Shown piece after piece: positions 36,301 to 47,809 of a DNA stretch of 64,000 nt (positions within the stretch are counted from its first letter, which is position 1; each line of letters begins with the position of its first letter). Below the pieces are notes generated by a model that saw nothing but the letters and a program-made list of their open reading frames with translations, made no database searches and was not told the origin of the DNA. This DNA is from Corynebacterium auris. GTDB lineage: Bacteria > Actinomycetota > Actinomycetes > Mycobacteriales > Mycobacteriaceae. The position numbers and the translations under genes are program-made. The stretch covers positions 930,001 through 994,000 of the forward strand of contig NZ_CP047047.1 in NCBI RefSeq assembly GCF_030408575.1, given 5' to 3'.

Positions 36301-36334
36301 CAACGGCGCGAAACACACAGGCCAAACTGAATAA

Positions 36335-36652
<318 letters not shown>

Positions 36653-36699
36653 GAAGAACGAGCGAGACCCCGTACACCTTTTTAGAGCAGGAGCAACCT

Positions 36700-37269
36700 A
36701 TGACAAACGTCACCGAATTTATCGTGGCGGCAGAAGGAGCGGAGCTCCCCTTGGAGGGCGAGCCCTCCATCCTTCTGCCTCCCATGTACGACGTGGTGTG
36801 GTCTCTGGTCGTCTTCGTCGTCGTCTTCATCCTCTTCTGGAAGTACGTGCTTCCGAAGTTCCAGGAAGTCCTCGCCGAGCGCGAAGACCGCATCAAGGGT
36901 GGCATTGAGCGTGCTCAGGTCGCCCAGGCGGAGGCCAAGGCTGCCCTGGAGAAGAACAACGCCGAGCTGGCCGAGGCACGCGCCGAGGCCGCCGAGATCC
37001 GCGAGGCCGCGCGTGCGCGCGGCAAAGAGATCGAGGCGGAGGCCCGTGCCAACGCTGAGGCGGAGTCCCGCCGCATCGTCGAAGCGGGCGAGAAGCAGCT
37101 GCTGGCCTCCCGCGAGCAGGTTGTCTCCGAGCTGCGCACCGAGATGGGCCAGAACTCGATCTCCCTCGCTGAGCGTCTGCTCGGCACGGAGCTGTCGGAC
37201 TCTACCCGCCGCTCCAACACGATCGACGACTTCCTGGCCGAGCTCGACAGCGTAACGACGAGGAAGTAG
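36700..37269 (+). CDS. atpF: ATP synthase Fo subunit b
   Basis: The protein has 189 residues. One N-terminal transmembrane helix ([20 protein letters not shown]) precedes a long charged Ala/Glu/Arg-rich helix that dimerises as the peripheral stalk. It runs directly into atpH (5-base gap). Confidence 0.95.
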   Translation: MTNVTEFIVAAEGAELPLEGEPSILLPPMYDVVWSLVVFVVVFILFWKYVLPKFQEVLAEREDRIKGGIERAQVAQAEAKAALEKNNAELAEARAEAAEIREAARARGKEIEAEARANAEAESRRIVEAGEKQLLASREQVVSELRTEMGQNSISLAERLLGTELSDSTRRSNTIDDFLAELDSVTTRK

Positions 37270-37274
37270 GCGAG

Positions 37275-38108
37275 ATGAAGGCAGCTAGTCGCGAAGCACA
37301 GAACAACGTTGCGGAAAAGCTCGACGAGCTGATCCGCACCTCCGGCGACAAAGTCGCCGTAGCAGCGCAGGTTGGCACCGAGCTCTTCCTCGTCGTAGAC
37401 CAGCTGGACCTCGACCGCTCCCTGCGCGTCGCGGTGGCCAATAACGCACTTGACGCCGAGCAGAGGGAGGGCATCCTCCTCGCCGTTTTCGGTGACAAGG
37501 TGGCCGAGCCCACGGGCAAGGTCTTGCGTGCCGTCGCACAGCAGGCGTGGTCCTCCACTCGCGACCTCCGCGCCGGCCTTGTCGGGCTCGGACGCCGGGC
37601 GCTGCTGCTGGGCGCCGAGGAGCAGGGCCAGCTCGAGCAGGTGGAAGGCGAACTCTTCCAGCTGTCGGTGCTGCTGGAAAACGAGAAGGAGCTCTCCCAG
37701 CTTCTTTCCGACCGCACTGCTGGTGCACAACAGAAGCGCGGCCTGCTGGCCAACGTGATCTACGGCAAGGTGACGATGTTCACCGAGGCCCTCGCACTCC
37801 AGGTGATCGGGCGCCCCGAGCGCAACCCGATCGACGACCTCGCCGCTGTGGCGGCGCAGGTTGCGGACATGCGCGGCAAGGCCGTTGCTCGCGTCACCTC
37901 CGCCGAGGCTCTCGACGCCTCTCAGCGCGAGGCGCTCGCCGGCAAGCTGAAAGACCTTTACGGCCAGGAGATGGCCATCCACTCCGAGGTAGACCCCAGC
38001 CTCCTCGGCGGGATGATCATCCGCGTCGGCGACGAGGAAATCGACGGGTCGACGCGGGGTAAGCTCACGCGTCTGCGCGCCGACCTCGCGGCACAGATGG
38101 CCTACTAG
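37275..38108 (+). CDS. atpH: ATP synthase F1 subunit delta (long form)
   Basis: The protein has 277 residues, longer than the roughly 180 of E. coli delta but normal for corynebacterial delta (about 270). The C-terminal delta core shows [19 protein letters not shown] and [20 protein letters not shown]. It connects the top of F1 to the b stalk. The extra N-terminal half is the lineage's usual extension. Confidence 0.93.
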   Translation: MKAASREAQNNVAEKLDELIRTSGDKVAVAAQVGTELFLVVDQLDLDRSLRVAVANNALDAEQREGILLAVFGDKVAEPTGKVLRAVAQQAWSSTRDLRAGLVGLGRRALLLGAEEQGQLEQVEGELFQLSVLLENEKELSQLLSDRTAGAQQKRGLLANVIYGKVTMFTEALALQVIGRPERNPIDDLAAVAAQVADMRGKAVARVTSAEALDASQREALAGKLKDLYGQEMAIHSEVDPSLLGGMIIRVGDEEIDGSTRGKLTRLRADLAAQMAY

Positions 38109-38149
38109 ACAATAAAATGCTGGAACAAACTACCGAGAGCAGGAAGAAC

Positions 38150-39790
38150 ATGGCGGAGCTGACGATCTCCTCCGATGAGATCCGTAGCGCGATAGCGAAC
38201 TACACCTCGAGCTACTCTGCGGAGGCCTCCCGTGAGGAGGTCGGCGTGGTGACTTCGGCTGCAGACGGCATTGCCCAGGTATCCGGGCTGCCGAGCTGCA
38301 TGACGAACGAGCTGCTCGAGTTCCCCAACGGTGTCATCGGCGTTGCACAGAACCTTGACACCGACACCATCGGTGTCGTTGTCCTGGGTAACTTCGAGAC
38401 CATTACCGAAGGCGACAAAGTCAAGAGGACCGGTGAGGTCCTGTCCATCCCGGTCGGGGAGAACTTCCTCGGCCGCGTTATTAACCCCCTGGGTCAGCCG
38501 ATCGATGGCCTCGGAGCTATCGAGTCCAGCGAAGAGCGCGCGCTCGAGCTGCAGGCGGCCGGCGTGCTTGACCGCCAGCCGGTCGAAGAGCCGCTGGCGA
38601 CGGGCATGAAGGCGATCGACGCGATGACTCCGATCGGCCGCGGCCAGCGCCAGCTGATCATCGGCGACCGCAAGACCGGCAAGACCGCGGTGTGCATCGA
38701 CACCATTCTGAACCAGAAGTCGTACTGGGAGACCGGCGACCCCTCGAAGCAGGTGCGCTGCATCTACGTGGCTGTCGGCCAGAAGGGCTCGACCATTGCC
38801 GGCGTGCGCGCGACCCTCGAGGAGCACGGAGCCTTGGAGTACACCACGATCGTGGCTGCCCCGGCATCCGATTCCGCCGGCTTCAAGTGGCTCGCTCCGT
38901 TCTCCGGCGCGGCCCTGGGCCAGCACTGGATGTACCAGGGCAAGCACGTTCTGGTCATCTACGACGACCTGACCAAGCAGGCCGAGGCCTACCGCGCCAT
39001 TTCGCTCCTGCTGCGCCGCCCGCCGGGCCGCGAGGCTTACCCGGGTGACGTTTTCTACCTGCACTCTCGTCTGCTCGAGCGCGCAGCGAAGCTGAACGAC
39101 GACCTCGGCGGGGGCTCTCTGACTGCGCTGCCGATCATCGAGACGAAGGCGAACGACGTGGGCGCCTTCATTCCGACGAACGTCATCTCGATTACCGACG
39201 GCCAGGTCTTCCTTCAGTCCGACCTGTTCAACCAGGGCGTCCGCCCGGCTATCGACGTCGGTATCTCCGTGTCCCGCGTCGGTGGCGCAGCGCAGACGAA
39301 GGGCATGAAGAAGGTTGCCGGTAACCTGCGTCTCGACCTTGCCGCGTACCGCGACCTCGAGGCCTTTGCCGCATTCGCGTCGGATCTCGACTCCGCCTCG
39401 AAGCGCCAGCTGGAGCGCGGCCAGCGCCTCGTCGAGCTGCTCAAGCAGCCCGAGAACTCCCCGCAGGCGGTGGAGTTCCAGATCATCTCCATCTGGCTCG
39501 CCAACGAGGGCGCCTTCGACGTCGTTCCCGTCGCAGACGTCCGCCGCTACGAGTTCGAGCTGCATGACCACATCCGCTCCCACGCGCCGGAGGTCTACGA
39601 GCAGATCGCCGGCGGCGCCGCACTCGACGACCAGTCCAAGGAGACGCTGACGCGCGTCAACGCGGACTTCGCTCGCACCTTCCAGACCAGCGAGGGCAAG
39701 CGCATCGTCCGCGAGGAGGAGGCCGAGGCCCTCGACTCCGGCGAGGTGTCCAAGAACCAGCTCAACGTTAACCGCTCGAAGTCCAAGTAG
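38150..39790 (+). CDS. atpA: ATP synthase F1 subunit alpha
   Basis: The protein has 546 residues from ATG 38150, chosen because AGGAAG lies six bases upstream and the protein then begins [15 protein letters not shown] as in relatives; an in-frame ATG at 38117 would add 11 residues. Nucleotide binding: P-loop [10 protein letters not shown] and the alpha signature [14 protein letters not shown]. It forms the non-catalytic sites of F1. Confidence 0.96.
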   Translation: MAELTISSDEIRSAIANYTSSYSAEASREEVGVVTSAADGIAQVSGLPSCMTNELLEFPNGVIGVAQNLDTDTIGVVVLGNFETITEGDKVKRTGEVLSIPVGENFLGRVINPLGQPIDGLGAIESSEERALELQAAGVLDRQPVEEPLATGMKAIDAMTPIGRGQRQLIIGDRKTGKTAVCIDTILNQKSYWETGDPSKQVRCIYVAVGQKGSTIAGVRATLEEHGALEYTTIVAAPASDSAGFKWLAPFSGAALGQHWMYQGKHVLVIYDDLTKQAEAYRAISLLLRRPPGREAYPGDVFYLHSRLLERAAKLNDDLGGGSLTALPIIETKANDVGAFIPTNVISITDGQVFLQSDLFNQGVRPAIDVGISVSRVGGAAQTKGMKKVAGNLRLDLAAYRDLEAFAAFASDLDSASKRQLERGQRLVELLKQPENSPQAVEFQIISIWLANEGAFDVVPVADVRRYEFELHDHIRSHAPEVYEQIAGGAALDDQSKETLTRVNADFARTFQTSEGKRIVREEEAEALDSGEVSKNQLNVNRSKSK

Positions 39791-39837
39791 CCGCTGCTTG
39801 GACACACCACTACTCAAGGAAAGGAGGGAAGTAAACC

Positions 39838-40812
39838 ATGGCAACTCTTCGCGAACTGCGTGACCGCATCCGGTCCGTCAACTCCACGAAGAAGATCACC
39901 AAGGCCCAGGAACTGATCGCCACCTCGCAGATCACCAAGGCCCAGCAGCGCGTAGCGGCGGCAAAGCCCTACGCCGACGAGATGGTAAACGTCATGGAGC
40001 GTCTCGCCGCTGCGAGCTCCCTCGACCACCCCATGCTCCGCGAGCGTGAGAATGGCCGAGTTGCAGCGATTCTCGTGGTCACCTCCGACCGCGGTATGGC
40101 TGGCGGTTACAACCACAATGTGCTGAAAAAGGCGGCCGGGCTGGAACGCATGCTCAAGGAGGCTGGCTACGAGGTAGTCCGCTACGTCACGGGCGGCAAG
40201 GGCGTCACCCACTACAGCTTCCGGGACATGGATATCGCGGGCGCCTGGACTGGGTGGTCGCAGAAGCCGTCGTGGGAAGAAACCCACGACGTGCGCCGCC
40301 ACCTCATCGATGGGTTCCTCGCAGGCTCCGAGGGTGAGGTTGAGTGGCGCGAGGGGCTGACCGCGCCCGAGGGCGAGTCCGTCCGCGGCTTCGACCAGGT
40401 CCACGTGGTTTACACCGAGTTTGTCTCGATGCTTGCCCAAGAGGCCAGGGTTCACCAGCTGCTCCCGATTGAGGCCGTGCTCGACGGCAACGAGGAGGAG
40501 CAGGAGAACTCGGCGTCGGACAGCGGCGAGATCCAGCCGGACATGGCGTACGAGCCGGACCCCGACGCGCTGATGGAGAAGCTGCTTCCGGCGTACGTGT
40601 CCAGGAGCCTGTACTCGATCTTTTTGGAGTCCTCGGCGTCCGAGTCCGCCTCGCGCCGTACCGCCATGAAGAACGCCACGGACAACGCGACGGAATTGGC
40701 CAACGACCTGTCGCGTGAGGCCAACCAAGCCCGCCAGGCAAAAATTACCCAGGAAATCACCGAAATCATCGGCGGCGCTGGCGCGCTGTCGGGTAGCGGA
40801 GAAAGCGACTAA
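39838..40812 (+). CDS. atpG: ATP synthase F1 subunit gamma
   Basis: The protein has 324 residues. The N-terminal helix (LRDRIRSVNSTKKITKAQEL) and C-terminal helix (RRTAMKNATDNATELANDL) form the rotor coiled coil; the central domain contains TSDRGMAGGYN. An acidic loop (EEEQENSASDSGEIQ) near residues 220-235 is an actinobacterial insertion. A strong AAGGAGGGAAG precedes the start. Confidence 0.95.
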   Translation: MATLRELRDRIRSVNSTKKITKAQELIATSQITKAQQRVAAAKPYADEMVNVMERLAAASSLDHPMLRERENGRVAAILVVTSDRGMAGGYNHNVLKKAAGLERMLKEAGYEVVRYVTGGKGVTHYSFRDMDIAGAWTGWSQKPSWEETHDVRRHLIDGFLAGSEGEVEWREGLTAPEGESVRGFDQVHVVYTEFVSMLAQEARVHQLLPIEAVLDGNEEEQENSASDSGEIQPDMAYEPDPDALMEKLLPAYVSRSLYSIFLESSASESASRRTAMKNATDNATELANDLSREANQARQAKITQEITEIIGGAGALSGSGESD

Positions 40813-42285
<1,473 letters not shown>

Positions 42286-42295
42286 GAGGGCCGAC

Positions 42296-42667
42296 ATGGC
42301 TGACATCACCGTGCAACTGGTCTCCGTTGACCGCATGCTCTGGTCGGGCGAGGCCAGCATCCTCACGGCCCAGACCACCGAGGGTGAGATCGGCATTCTG
42401 CCCGGCCACGAGCCGTTCCTCGGCCAGCTCAAAGAGAACGGTGTGGTGACGATTCGCCCCGTCGAGGGAGAGCGCATCGTCGCCGCCGTCCAGGGCGGGT
42501 TCCTGTCCGTGCAGGCGAACAAGGTGACGGTCCTCGCGGACTATGCCATCTTCGCCGACGAGGTCGACTCGGCCTCCGCAAAGAGCGAACTCGACGCTGA
42601 CGATGAGCAGGCCAAGGCCCGCGCCGAGGCCGAGCTCGCGGCAGTTCGCCGCAACTCCGGCAGCTAG
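42296..42667 (+). CDS. atpC: ATP synthase F1 subunit epsilon
   Basis: The protein has 123 residues from ATG 42296 (GGAGGGCCGAC upstream). The beta-sandwich domain contains [13 protein letters not shown], and a short C-terminal helical part is rich in Ala/Glu. The long inhibitory helix pair of E. coli epsilon is reduced here. Last gene of the atp operon, followed by a terminator. Confidence 0.95.
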   Translation: MADITVQLVSVDRMLWSGEASILTAQTTEGEIGILPGHEPFLGQLKENGVVTIRPVEGERIVAAVQGGFLSVQANKVTVLADYAIFADEVDSASAKSELDADDEQAKARAEAELAAVRRNSGS

Positions 42668-42690
42668 GCAGTCCGGCAGCTCTCGCGCTC

Positions 42691-42723
42691 AACTCCTCCG
42701 CCACCGGCGGGGGAGTTTTCTTT
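42691..42723 (+). terminator. Rho-independent terminator of atp operon
   Basis: AACTCCTCCGCC pairs with GGCGGGGGAGTT across ACC, followed by TTTTCTTT. It lies 24 bases after the atpC stop. Confidence 0.88.
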
Positions 42724-42894
42724 GCTTGTGAGGTCCGGCGCGGCGATTGATCTACGACTTTCGTCGGTTTGATTCTGCGTGGAAGAAAGTTAGTATTTCC
42801 GGAAATACGTCCATGCCGGAACGCCACGGCTTCTAGGCGAGCTAGGAGCGGAAGTAGGGTCGAGGCCTACCGCTGAGGAGGAAGGGGGCTGCAC

Positions 42895-43359
42895 ATGAAG
42901 TTTGTGCTTATCGCGGGCGCGCTTGCTGTGGCCGTCGCGGCGGCAGCAGCTCTGTGGCGTTTTACCAACTTCCGCAACTCGGGGGCGCAGGGGCTATTTC
43001 GGAAGCTGCCGGCGAACGGCCTGCACGGCTGGCGCCACGGTGTGTTGCGGTACTCGGGGGAGGAGCTGGAGTTTTTCAAACTTCGCTCCTTGGCGTTCAC
43101 CAGGGACCTCGCCCTGGACAGGCGGGGAATCACCATTACGGGATTTCGGGAGCTTTCGGAGCAGGAGCAGGACTTCATGCCCGGCATCTCGGTGATACTG
43201 GAGTTGGAGAGCGCGGCGGGAAAATTCGAGTTTGCTAGTGAGCGCCACGCCCAGATGGCGCTTGTGTCCTGGGTTGAGTCCGCGCCGGACCGCCGCCAGG
43301 AGCAGCGCGGGCGCGCCTACCGCGCGTACGTGGCGCAGCGGGGCAGGGGCAAGGCGTAG
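42895..43359 (+). CDS. DUF2550 single-pass membrane protein
   Basis: The protein has 154 residues: one N-terminal transmembrane helix ([19 protein letters not shown]) and a basic/hydrophobic cytosolic domain with [20 protein letters not shown]. It matches the DUF2550 protein found after atpC in mycobacteria and corynebacteria. Function unknown. Confidence 0.82.
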   Translation: MKFVLIAGALAVAVAAAAALWRFTNFRNSGAQGLFRKLPANGLHGWRHGVLRYSGEELEFFKLRSLAFTRDLALDRRGITITGFRELSEQEQDFMPGISVILELESAAGKFEFASERHAQMALVSWVESAPDRRQEQRGRAYRAYVAQRGRGKA

Positions 43360-43388
43360 GTGCCGCCGGCGGGCGGTACGCTTGGTGC

Positions 43389-44081
43389 ATGCGTTTGCTC
43401 ATAGCCCGGTGCTCGGTTGACTACGTGGGGCGCCTCGACGCTCACCTGCCCTCAGCGAAGAGGCTCATCATGGTGAAGGCAGACGGCTCGGTCTCCATCC
43501 ATGCCGACGACCGTGCGTACAAGCCGCTGAACTGGATGACCTCTCCCTGCACGCTGAGGGAGGAGACGGTCGTCGACGTGGACGGGGCGCAGACGGGGGA
43601 CATGATGTGGATCGTGGAGAACTCCGCCGGTGAGCAGCTGCGGATCACGCTGGAGGAAGTCCTCCACGACACCACGGTCGAGCTGGGAGTGGATCCGGGG
43701 TTAGTGAAGGACGGCGTAGAGGCGCATTTGCAGGAACTGCTCGCCGAGCACATCACGACCTTGGGGGAGGGATACTCCCTGGTCAGGAGGGAATACCCGA
43801 CGGCGATCGGGCCCGTCGACCTTGTGGCGCGCGATGCCTCGGGCCGTACCGTGGCGGTGGAGGTCAAGCGCCGCGGCGGCATCGACGGCGTGGAGCAGCT
43901 GACACGCTACGTCGAATTGCTGAACCGGGACGACCTGCTGGCGCCGGTGAAAGGGGTGTTCGCCGCGCAGGAGATCAAGCCCCAAGCGCGGACCCTGGCG
44001 GAGGACAGAGGCTTTCGCTGTCTCGTCCTGGACTACGACGAGCTGCGTGGCATCGAGTCCAACGAGCTGAGGTTGTTCTAG
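43389..44081 (+). CDS. nucS: Endonuclease NucS (EndoMS), mismatch-specific
   Basis: The protein has 230 residues. The N-terminal DNA-binding beta domain (about 1-110) is followed by a RecB-like nuclease domain with [13 protein letters not shown] and [13 protein letters not shown] (catalytic D, E-x-K) and QLTRYVELL. NucS cuts both strands at G-T, G-G and T-T mismatches and replaces MutS/MutL repair in many actinobacteria. The C-terminal NELRLF resembles the beta-clamp-binding tail. Confidence 0.94.
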   Translation: MRLLIARCSVDYVGRLDAHLPSAKRLIMVKADGSVSIHADDRAYKPLNWMTSPCTLREETVVDVDGAQTGDMMWIVENSAGEQLRITLEEVLHDTTVELGVDPGLVKDGVEAHLQELLAEHITTLGEGYSLVRREYPTAIGPVDLVARDASGRTVAVEVKRRGGIDGVEQLTRYVELLNRDDLLAPVKGVFAAQEIKPQARTLAEDRGFRCLVLDYDELRGIESNELRLF

Positions 44082-44084
44082 ACC

Positions 44085-44372
44085 ATGCCCCGGCACAACA
44101 GGCGAGCCCGCATCACCCCCGCGTACGTCCTCCCCCGTGACGGCTCGACGTTCGTGGGTACGCAGGAGGTGGACGGCCCTTCGTGGACGAAAGGGGAGCC
44201 CTACCTCGTGCGGGTGATCGGAGCGGGCGCGGCGCGGAAATTTTACGTGTGCCCCGGGTGCAACCAGAACATCCCGCCCGGGGTGGCCCACGTGGTGGCC
44301 TGGCCGAAGGAGACCGGGCGCGGGGCAGAGGACCGGCGGCACTGGCATAGAGGCTGCTGGGCACGCCGCTAA
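44085..44372 (+). CDS. Small conserved protein with putative Zn-binding motif
   Basis: The protein has 95 residues and begins three bases after nucS. A Cys pair in FYVCPGCNQNI with later His/Cys (HWHRGCWARR) suggests a zinc site. It is often called 'ATP/GTP-binding protein' in related genomes without evidence that I can see here. Its role is unknown; coupling to nucS hints at DNA metabolism. Confidence 0.75.
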   Translation: MPRHNRRARITPAYVLPRDGSTFVGTQEVDGPSWTKGEPYLVRVIGAGAARKFYVCPGCNQNIPPGVAHVVAWPKETGRGAEDRRHWHRGCWARR

Positions 44373-44382
44373 GCTGGGGGGC

Positions 44383-44691
44383 ATGATTGCTGCATTTTCG
44401 GTTGCCCCGACCGTCACAGACAACGCGCAGGCCGAGATGTCCGCCGCCGTCGCCCGGGCCGTGCGGGTTGTCCGCGAGTCCGGCTTACCGCACGAGACCA
44501 CCGCGATGTTTACCACGGTGGAGGGCGAATGGGACGAGGTGATGGACGTGATCAAACGCGCCACCCAGGCGGTCGTGGAGGTTTCTCCGCGGGTTTCGCT
44601 CGTGGTCAAGGCCGATATTCGGCCGGGTTATACGGACATGCTGCACCAAAAGGTGCAGTCGTTGAACAAGCACTTTGAAAGCGAGGAGTAA
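44383..44691 (+). CDS. Thiamine-binding-type protein (MTH1187/YkoF, DUF77 family)
   Basis: The protein has 102 residues with a ferredoxin-like fold: MIAAFSVAPT, an HETTAMFTTVEGEWDEVM strand-helix and VSLVVKADIRPG. The family forms tetramers that bind thiamine or similar small molecules. The start lies 10 bases after the previous gene. Confidence 0.8.
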   Translation: MIAAFSVAPTVTDNAQAEMSAAVARAVRVVRESGLPHETTAMFTTVEGEWDEVMDVIKRATQAVVEVSPRVSLVVKADIRPGYTDMLHQKVQSLNKHFESEE

Positions 44692-44695
44692 GGAC

Positions 44696-45544
44696 ATGGC
44701 GCAGTTCGGTTCGGGAGCGGTGGACCTGTCGGGGCTGGCGGGGGACGAGGCCGGCTTCGAGGCGTTCATTGAGGCAACCCAGGACAACCTCGAGAAGGAG
44801 GTGATCGCGCGCTCGGCGCAGGTTCCCGTCATTGTCGCGGTGGGCTCGGTGCGGTCGCCACAGTCGGAGGAACTCACCTCCGCGCTCAAGGAGCTCGCTC
44901 AGGGGCAGCGCGCGTTCCGCGTGGCTCGCGTCGACGCGGACGCGCACCCGATGCTCGCCCAGATGCTCGGGGTGCGTGCCGTGCCCACGACGATTGCGCT
45001 CGCGGCGGGACGCCCCGTAACGAGTTTCGAGGGCGGCCAGCCGCGCGAGCAGTTGGAGCAGTGGGTCGCCGCGCTCGTCTCCCAGATCGGCCCCCAGCTC
45101 GAGGGGCTCGGGGAGGAGTCCGCGCACGCGGAGCAGCCGACCGAGGACCCTCGCCTGAACGAGGCGACCGAGGCGCTCAACCGGGGGGATTTCGACGCGG
45201 CTCTCGCTGTCTACGACTCGGTGCTCACCGAGGAGCCGAATAACGCGGAGGTCAAGCAGGCCAAGGCGACTGTCGGGGTGCTCAAGCGCCTCGACCCCGC
45301 CAACCGCGAGAGCGACCCGATCGCGGAGGCCGAGGCGGCGCCGGGGGACGTCGATAAGCAGCTTGCGGCTGCCGACGCCGAGGTCGTGGCGGGTGCCCCG
45401 GACAAGGCCTTCGCGCGCCTGATCGCGCTGGTCAAGGACGAACCGCGCGCGAAGGAGAGGCTGCTCGAGCTTTTCACGCTGTTCGACGCCGCAGATCCCC
45501 GCGTCATCACCGCACGCACGAACCTCGCCTCGGCGCTATTCTAG
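44696..45544 (+). CDS. Thioredoxin-fold/TPR protein (YbbN/CnoX-like), no active cysteines
   Basis: The protein has 282 residues from ATG 44696. The thioredoxin fold (VPVIVAVGSVRSPQSEEL, GVRAVPTTIALAAGRPV) keeps the cis-Pro motif but lacks the CXXC; the protein has no Cys at all. The C-terminal half has TPR-like repeats (LNRGDFDAALAVYDSVLTEE). E. coli CnoX has a chaperone-holdase role. Convergent with glgB, seven bases between the genes. Confidence 0.85.
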   Translation: MAQFGSGAVDLSGLAGDEAGFEAFIEATQDNLEKEVIARSAQVPVIVAVGSVRSPQSEELTSALKELAQGQRAFRVARVDADAHPMLAQMLGVRAVPTTIALAAGRPVTSFEGGQPREQLEQWVAALVSQIGPQLEGLGEESAHAEQPTEDPRLNEATEALNRGDFDAALAVYDSVLTEEPNNAEVKQAKATVGVLKRLDPANRESDPIAEAEAAPGDVDKQLAAADAEVVAGAPDKAFARLIALVKDEPRAKERLLELFTLFDAADPRVITARTNLASALF

Positions 45545-45551
45545 GCCGGCC

Positions 45552-47750
45552 CTAACGGGCTAGGCGGTAGTACTGCACGCTCAGGGCGGGCAGGTGGAGG
45601 GCGACAGACTGCTCGAAGTTGTCCCAGGGCGTCGCCTCGGTGTACACGGAGGGGGGAAGATCGGCGCCGGCGCCTCCGTAGACCGCGTCGTCGGTGTTGA
45701 TCACGAGCTCCCAGTTGCCCGCCTCCGGCAGGCCGAGGCGGTAGTTCGCGTGGGAGGTGCCCGCGAGGTTGACCACGGCGAGGAGGGGGACCGCGTCGAC
45801 GCCCCAGCGGATGTAGGCCAAGACGTTGTGGTTCGCGTCGTCGCCCTTGACCCACTGGAAGCCCATCGGGGTGTTGTCCTGGGAGAACAGGGCGGGGGTG
45901 TCGCGGTAGACCACGTTGAGGTCGCGCACCAGGCGCTGGATGCCGCGGTGGTACTCGTGGCCCCAGCCGTCGCTCACGTTGTCCCAGTTGATGGAGTGCG
46001 CCTCGTCCCATTCGGTGGTTTGGCCCCACTCGCACCCCATGAACATCAGCTGCTTGCCGGGATGGGAGAACATGTAGCCGAAGAGCGCGCGCAGCCCGGC
46101 GGCCTTGTTCCAGTCGTCGCCCGGCATGCGCCCCCACAAGGAGCCTTTGCCGTGGACGACCTCGTCGTGGGAAAACGGCAGGACATAGCGCTCGGAAAAC
46201 GCGTAAACCAGCGAGAACGTGATCTCGTTGTGGTGGTGGGAGCGGTGCACCGGGTCGAGGGAGAAGTACTCGAGGGTGTCGTTCATCCAGCCCATGTTCC
46301 ACTTCAGGCTGAAGCCGAGGCCATCGGCGCTGGTTTGGGCGGTGACCCCGGGCCAGGCGGTGGACTCCTCGGCGATGGTGAGCACGCCCGGGTGGGTGCG
46401 GTGGACTGTGGCGTTCATCTCCTGAAGGAACTGCACCGCGTCCCAGTGCTCGCGCCCGCCGTGCTGGTTCGGCAGCCACTCGCCGGGTTGGCGGGAGTAG
46501 TCGAGGTAGAGCATGGAGGCGACGGCGTCGACGCGCAGGCCGTCGAGGTGGAACTCCTCGCACCAGTACAGGGCGTTGGCGACGAGGAAGTTGCGGACCT
46601 CGTTGCGGCCAAAGTCGAAGACGTAGGTGCCCCACTCCTTTTGTTCGCCCCGGCGCCAGTCGGGGTGCTCGTAGAGCGCGGTGCCGTCGAAACGCCCGAG
46701 CGCCCAGGCGTCTTTGGGGAAGTGCGCGGGGACCCAGTCGACGATGACGCCGATGCCGTTGGCGTGCAGCGCGTCTACCAGCGCGCGGAACTCGTCGGGG
46801 GTGCCCCACCGGGCGGTTGGGGCGTAGTAGCCGGAGACCTGGTAGCCCCAGGAGCCGCCGAAGGGGTGCTCGGCGACAGGGAGGAACTCCACGTGCGTGA
46901 AGCCGTTGTCCACGAGGTAGGGCACGAGCTCCTCGGTGAGCGTGCGGTAGGACGAGCCCTGCTTCCAGGAGCCGATATGGCACTCGTAGACGCTCATCGG
47001 GGCGTTGGTCGGGTCGATCCCGGGCCGGGCGTTCATCCATTCCGCGTCGCCCCACTCGTAGTCGGAGGCGGCGGCGACGACCGAGACGGTCTCGGGCGGG
47101 GCGAGCGTCTGCTTCGCCAGCGGGTCGGCTTTGTCCACGCGCTCGCCGCCCGCGGTGTGGACGGCGAATTTGTAGGTGGTGCCGGGGCCGATGCCGGGGA
47201 TGAAGATCTCCCAGACGCCGGTGGAGCCGAGCGTGCGCATGGGGTACTGGCTGGGGTTCCAGTTGCAGAACTCGCCGACGACGGCCACACCGCGGGCGTT
47301 GGGCGCCCAGACGGCGAAGGAGGTGCCGGTGACCTCGCCGAGAGTTGTGGTGTAGCTGCGCACGTTGGCGCCCAGGACCTCCCAGAGGCGCTCGTGGCGG
47401 CCCTCGCCGATGAGGTGGAGGTCGAACTGGCCGAGCGTAGGCAGGAAGTGGTAAGGGTCCGCCACGATGACGGGTTCACCCTCCGGGTAGGTCACGCGCA
47501 GCCGGTAATCGGGGGCGTGCTCGTCGTCGAGGGCGGCGACCCAGATGTCGTCCCCGGTGTCGACCATGTCCACGTGGGTGTTGTGGATGAGCAGCTCGAC
47601 GCGACGCGCCCCGAGCATGCGGGTGCGGATGAGCGACCCTTCGGCTGCGGGGTGCCAGCCGTAGAAATCGTGCGGAGCGTGGTGCGTGCACGCGAGGAGC
47701 CGCTGTTTATCGTGCTCGGGAATAAGAAGCGAGGGGTCGATGCCCGTCAT
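45552..47750 (-). CDS. glgB: 1,4-alpha-glucan branching enzyme
   Basis: The protein has 732 residues from ATG 47750 (AAGGAACG upstream). The N-terminal CBM48 modules precede the GH13 barrel with GVIVDWVPAHFP, DGLRVDAVASMLY (nucleophile Asp), TIAEESTAWPGV (acid Glu) and LPFSHDEVVHGKGS. It transfers glucan segments to make alpha-1,6 branches. It follows glgE, its partner in the GlgE route of alpha-glucan synthesis. Confidence 0.95.
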   Translation of the reverse strand: MTGIDPSLLIPEHDKQRLLACTHHAPHDFYGWHPAAEGSLIRTRMLGARRVELLIHNTHVDMVDTGDDIWVAALDDEHAPDYRLRVTYPEGEPVIVADPYHFLPTLGQFDLHLIGEGRHERLWEVLGANVRSYTTTLGEVTGTSFAVWAPNARGVAVVGEFCNWNPSQYPMRTLGSTGVWEIFIPGIGPGTTYKFAVHTAGGERVDKADPLAKQTLAPPETVSVVAAASDYEWGDAEWMNARPGIDPTNAPMSVYECHIGSWKQGSSYRTLTEELVPYLVDNGFTHVEFLPVAEHPFGGSWGYQVSGYYAPTARWGTPDEFRALVDALHANGIGVIVDWVPAHFPKDAWALGRFDGTALYEHPDWRRGEQKEWGTYVFDFGRNEVRNFLVANALYWCEEFHLDGLRVDAVASMLYLDYSRQPGEWLPNQHGGREHWDAVQFLQEMNATVHRTHPGVLTIAEESTAWPGVTAQTSADGLGFSLKWNMGWMNDTLEYFSLDPVHRSHHHNEITFSLVYAFSERYVLPFSHDEVVHGKGSLWGRMPGDDWNKAAGLRALFGYMFSHPGKQLMFMGCEWGQTTEWDEAHSINWDNVSDGWGHEYHRGIQRLVRDLNVVYRDTPALFSQDNTPMGFQWVKGDDANHNVLAYIRWGVDAVPLLAVVNLAGTSHANYRLGLPEAGNWELVINTDDAVYGGAGADLPPSVYTEATPWDNFEQSVALHLPALSVQYYRLAR

Positions 47751-47809
47751 GGCGTTCCTTCGAGGTGTCGGGGAAATCGTTGCTTCGACGCTACCGCAAA
47801 GCGGCGCGC

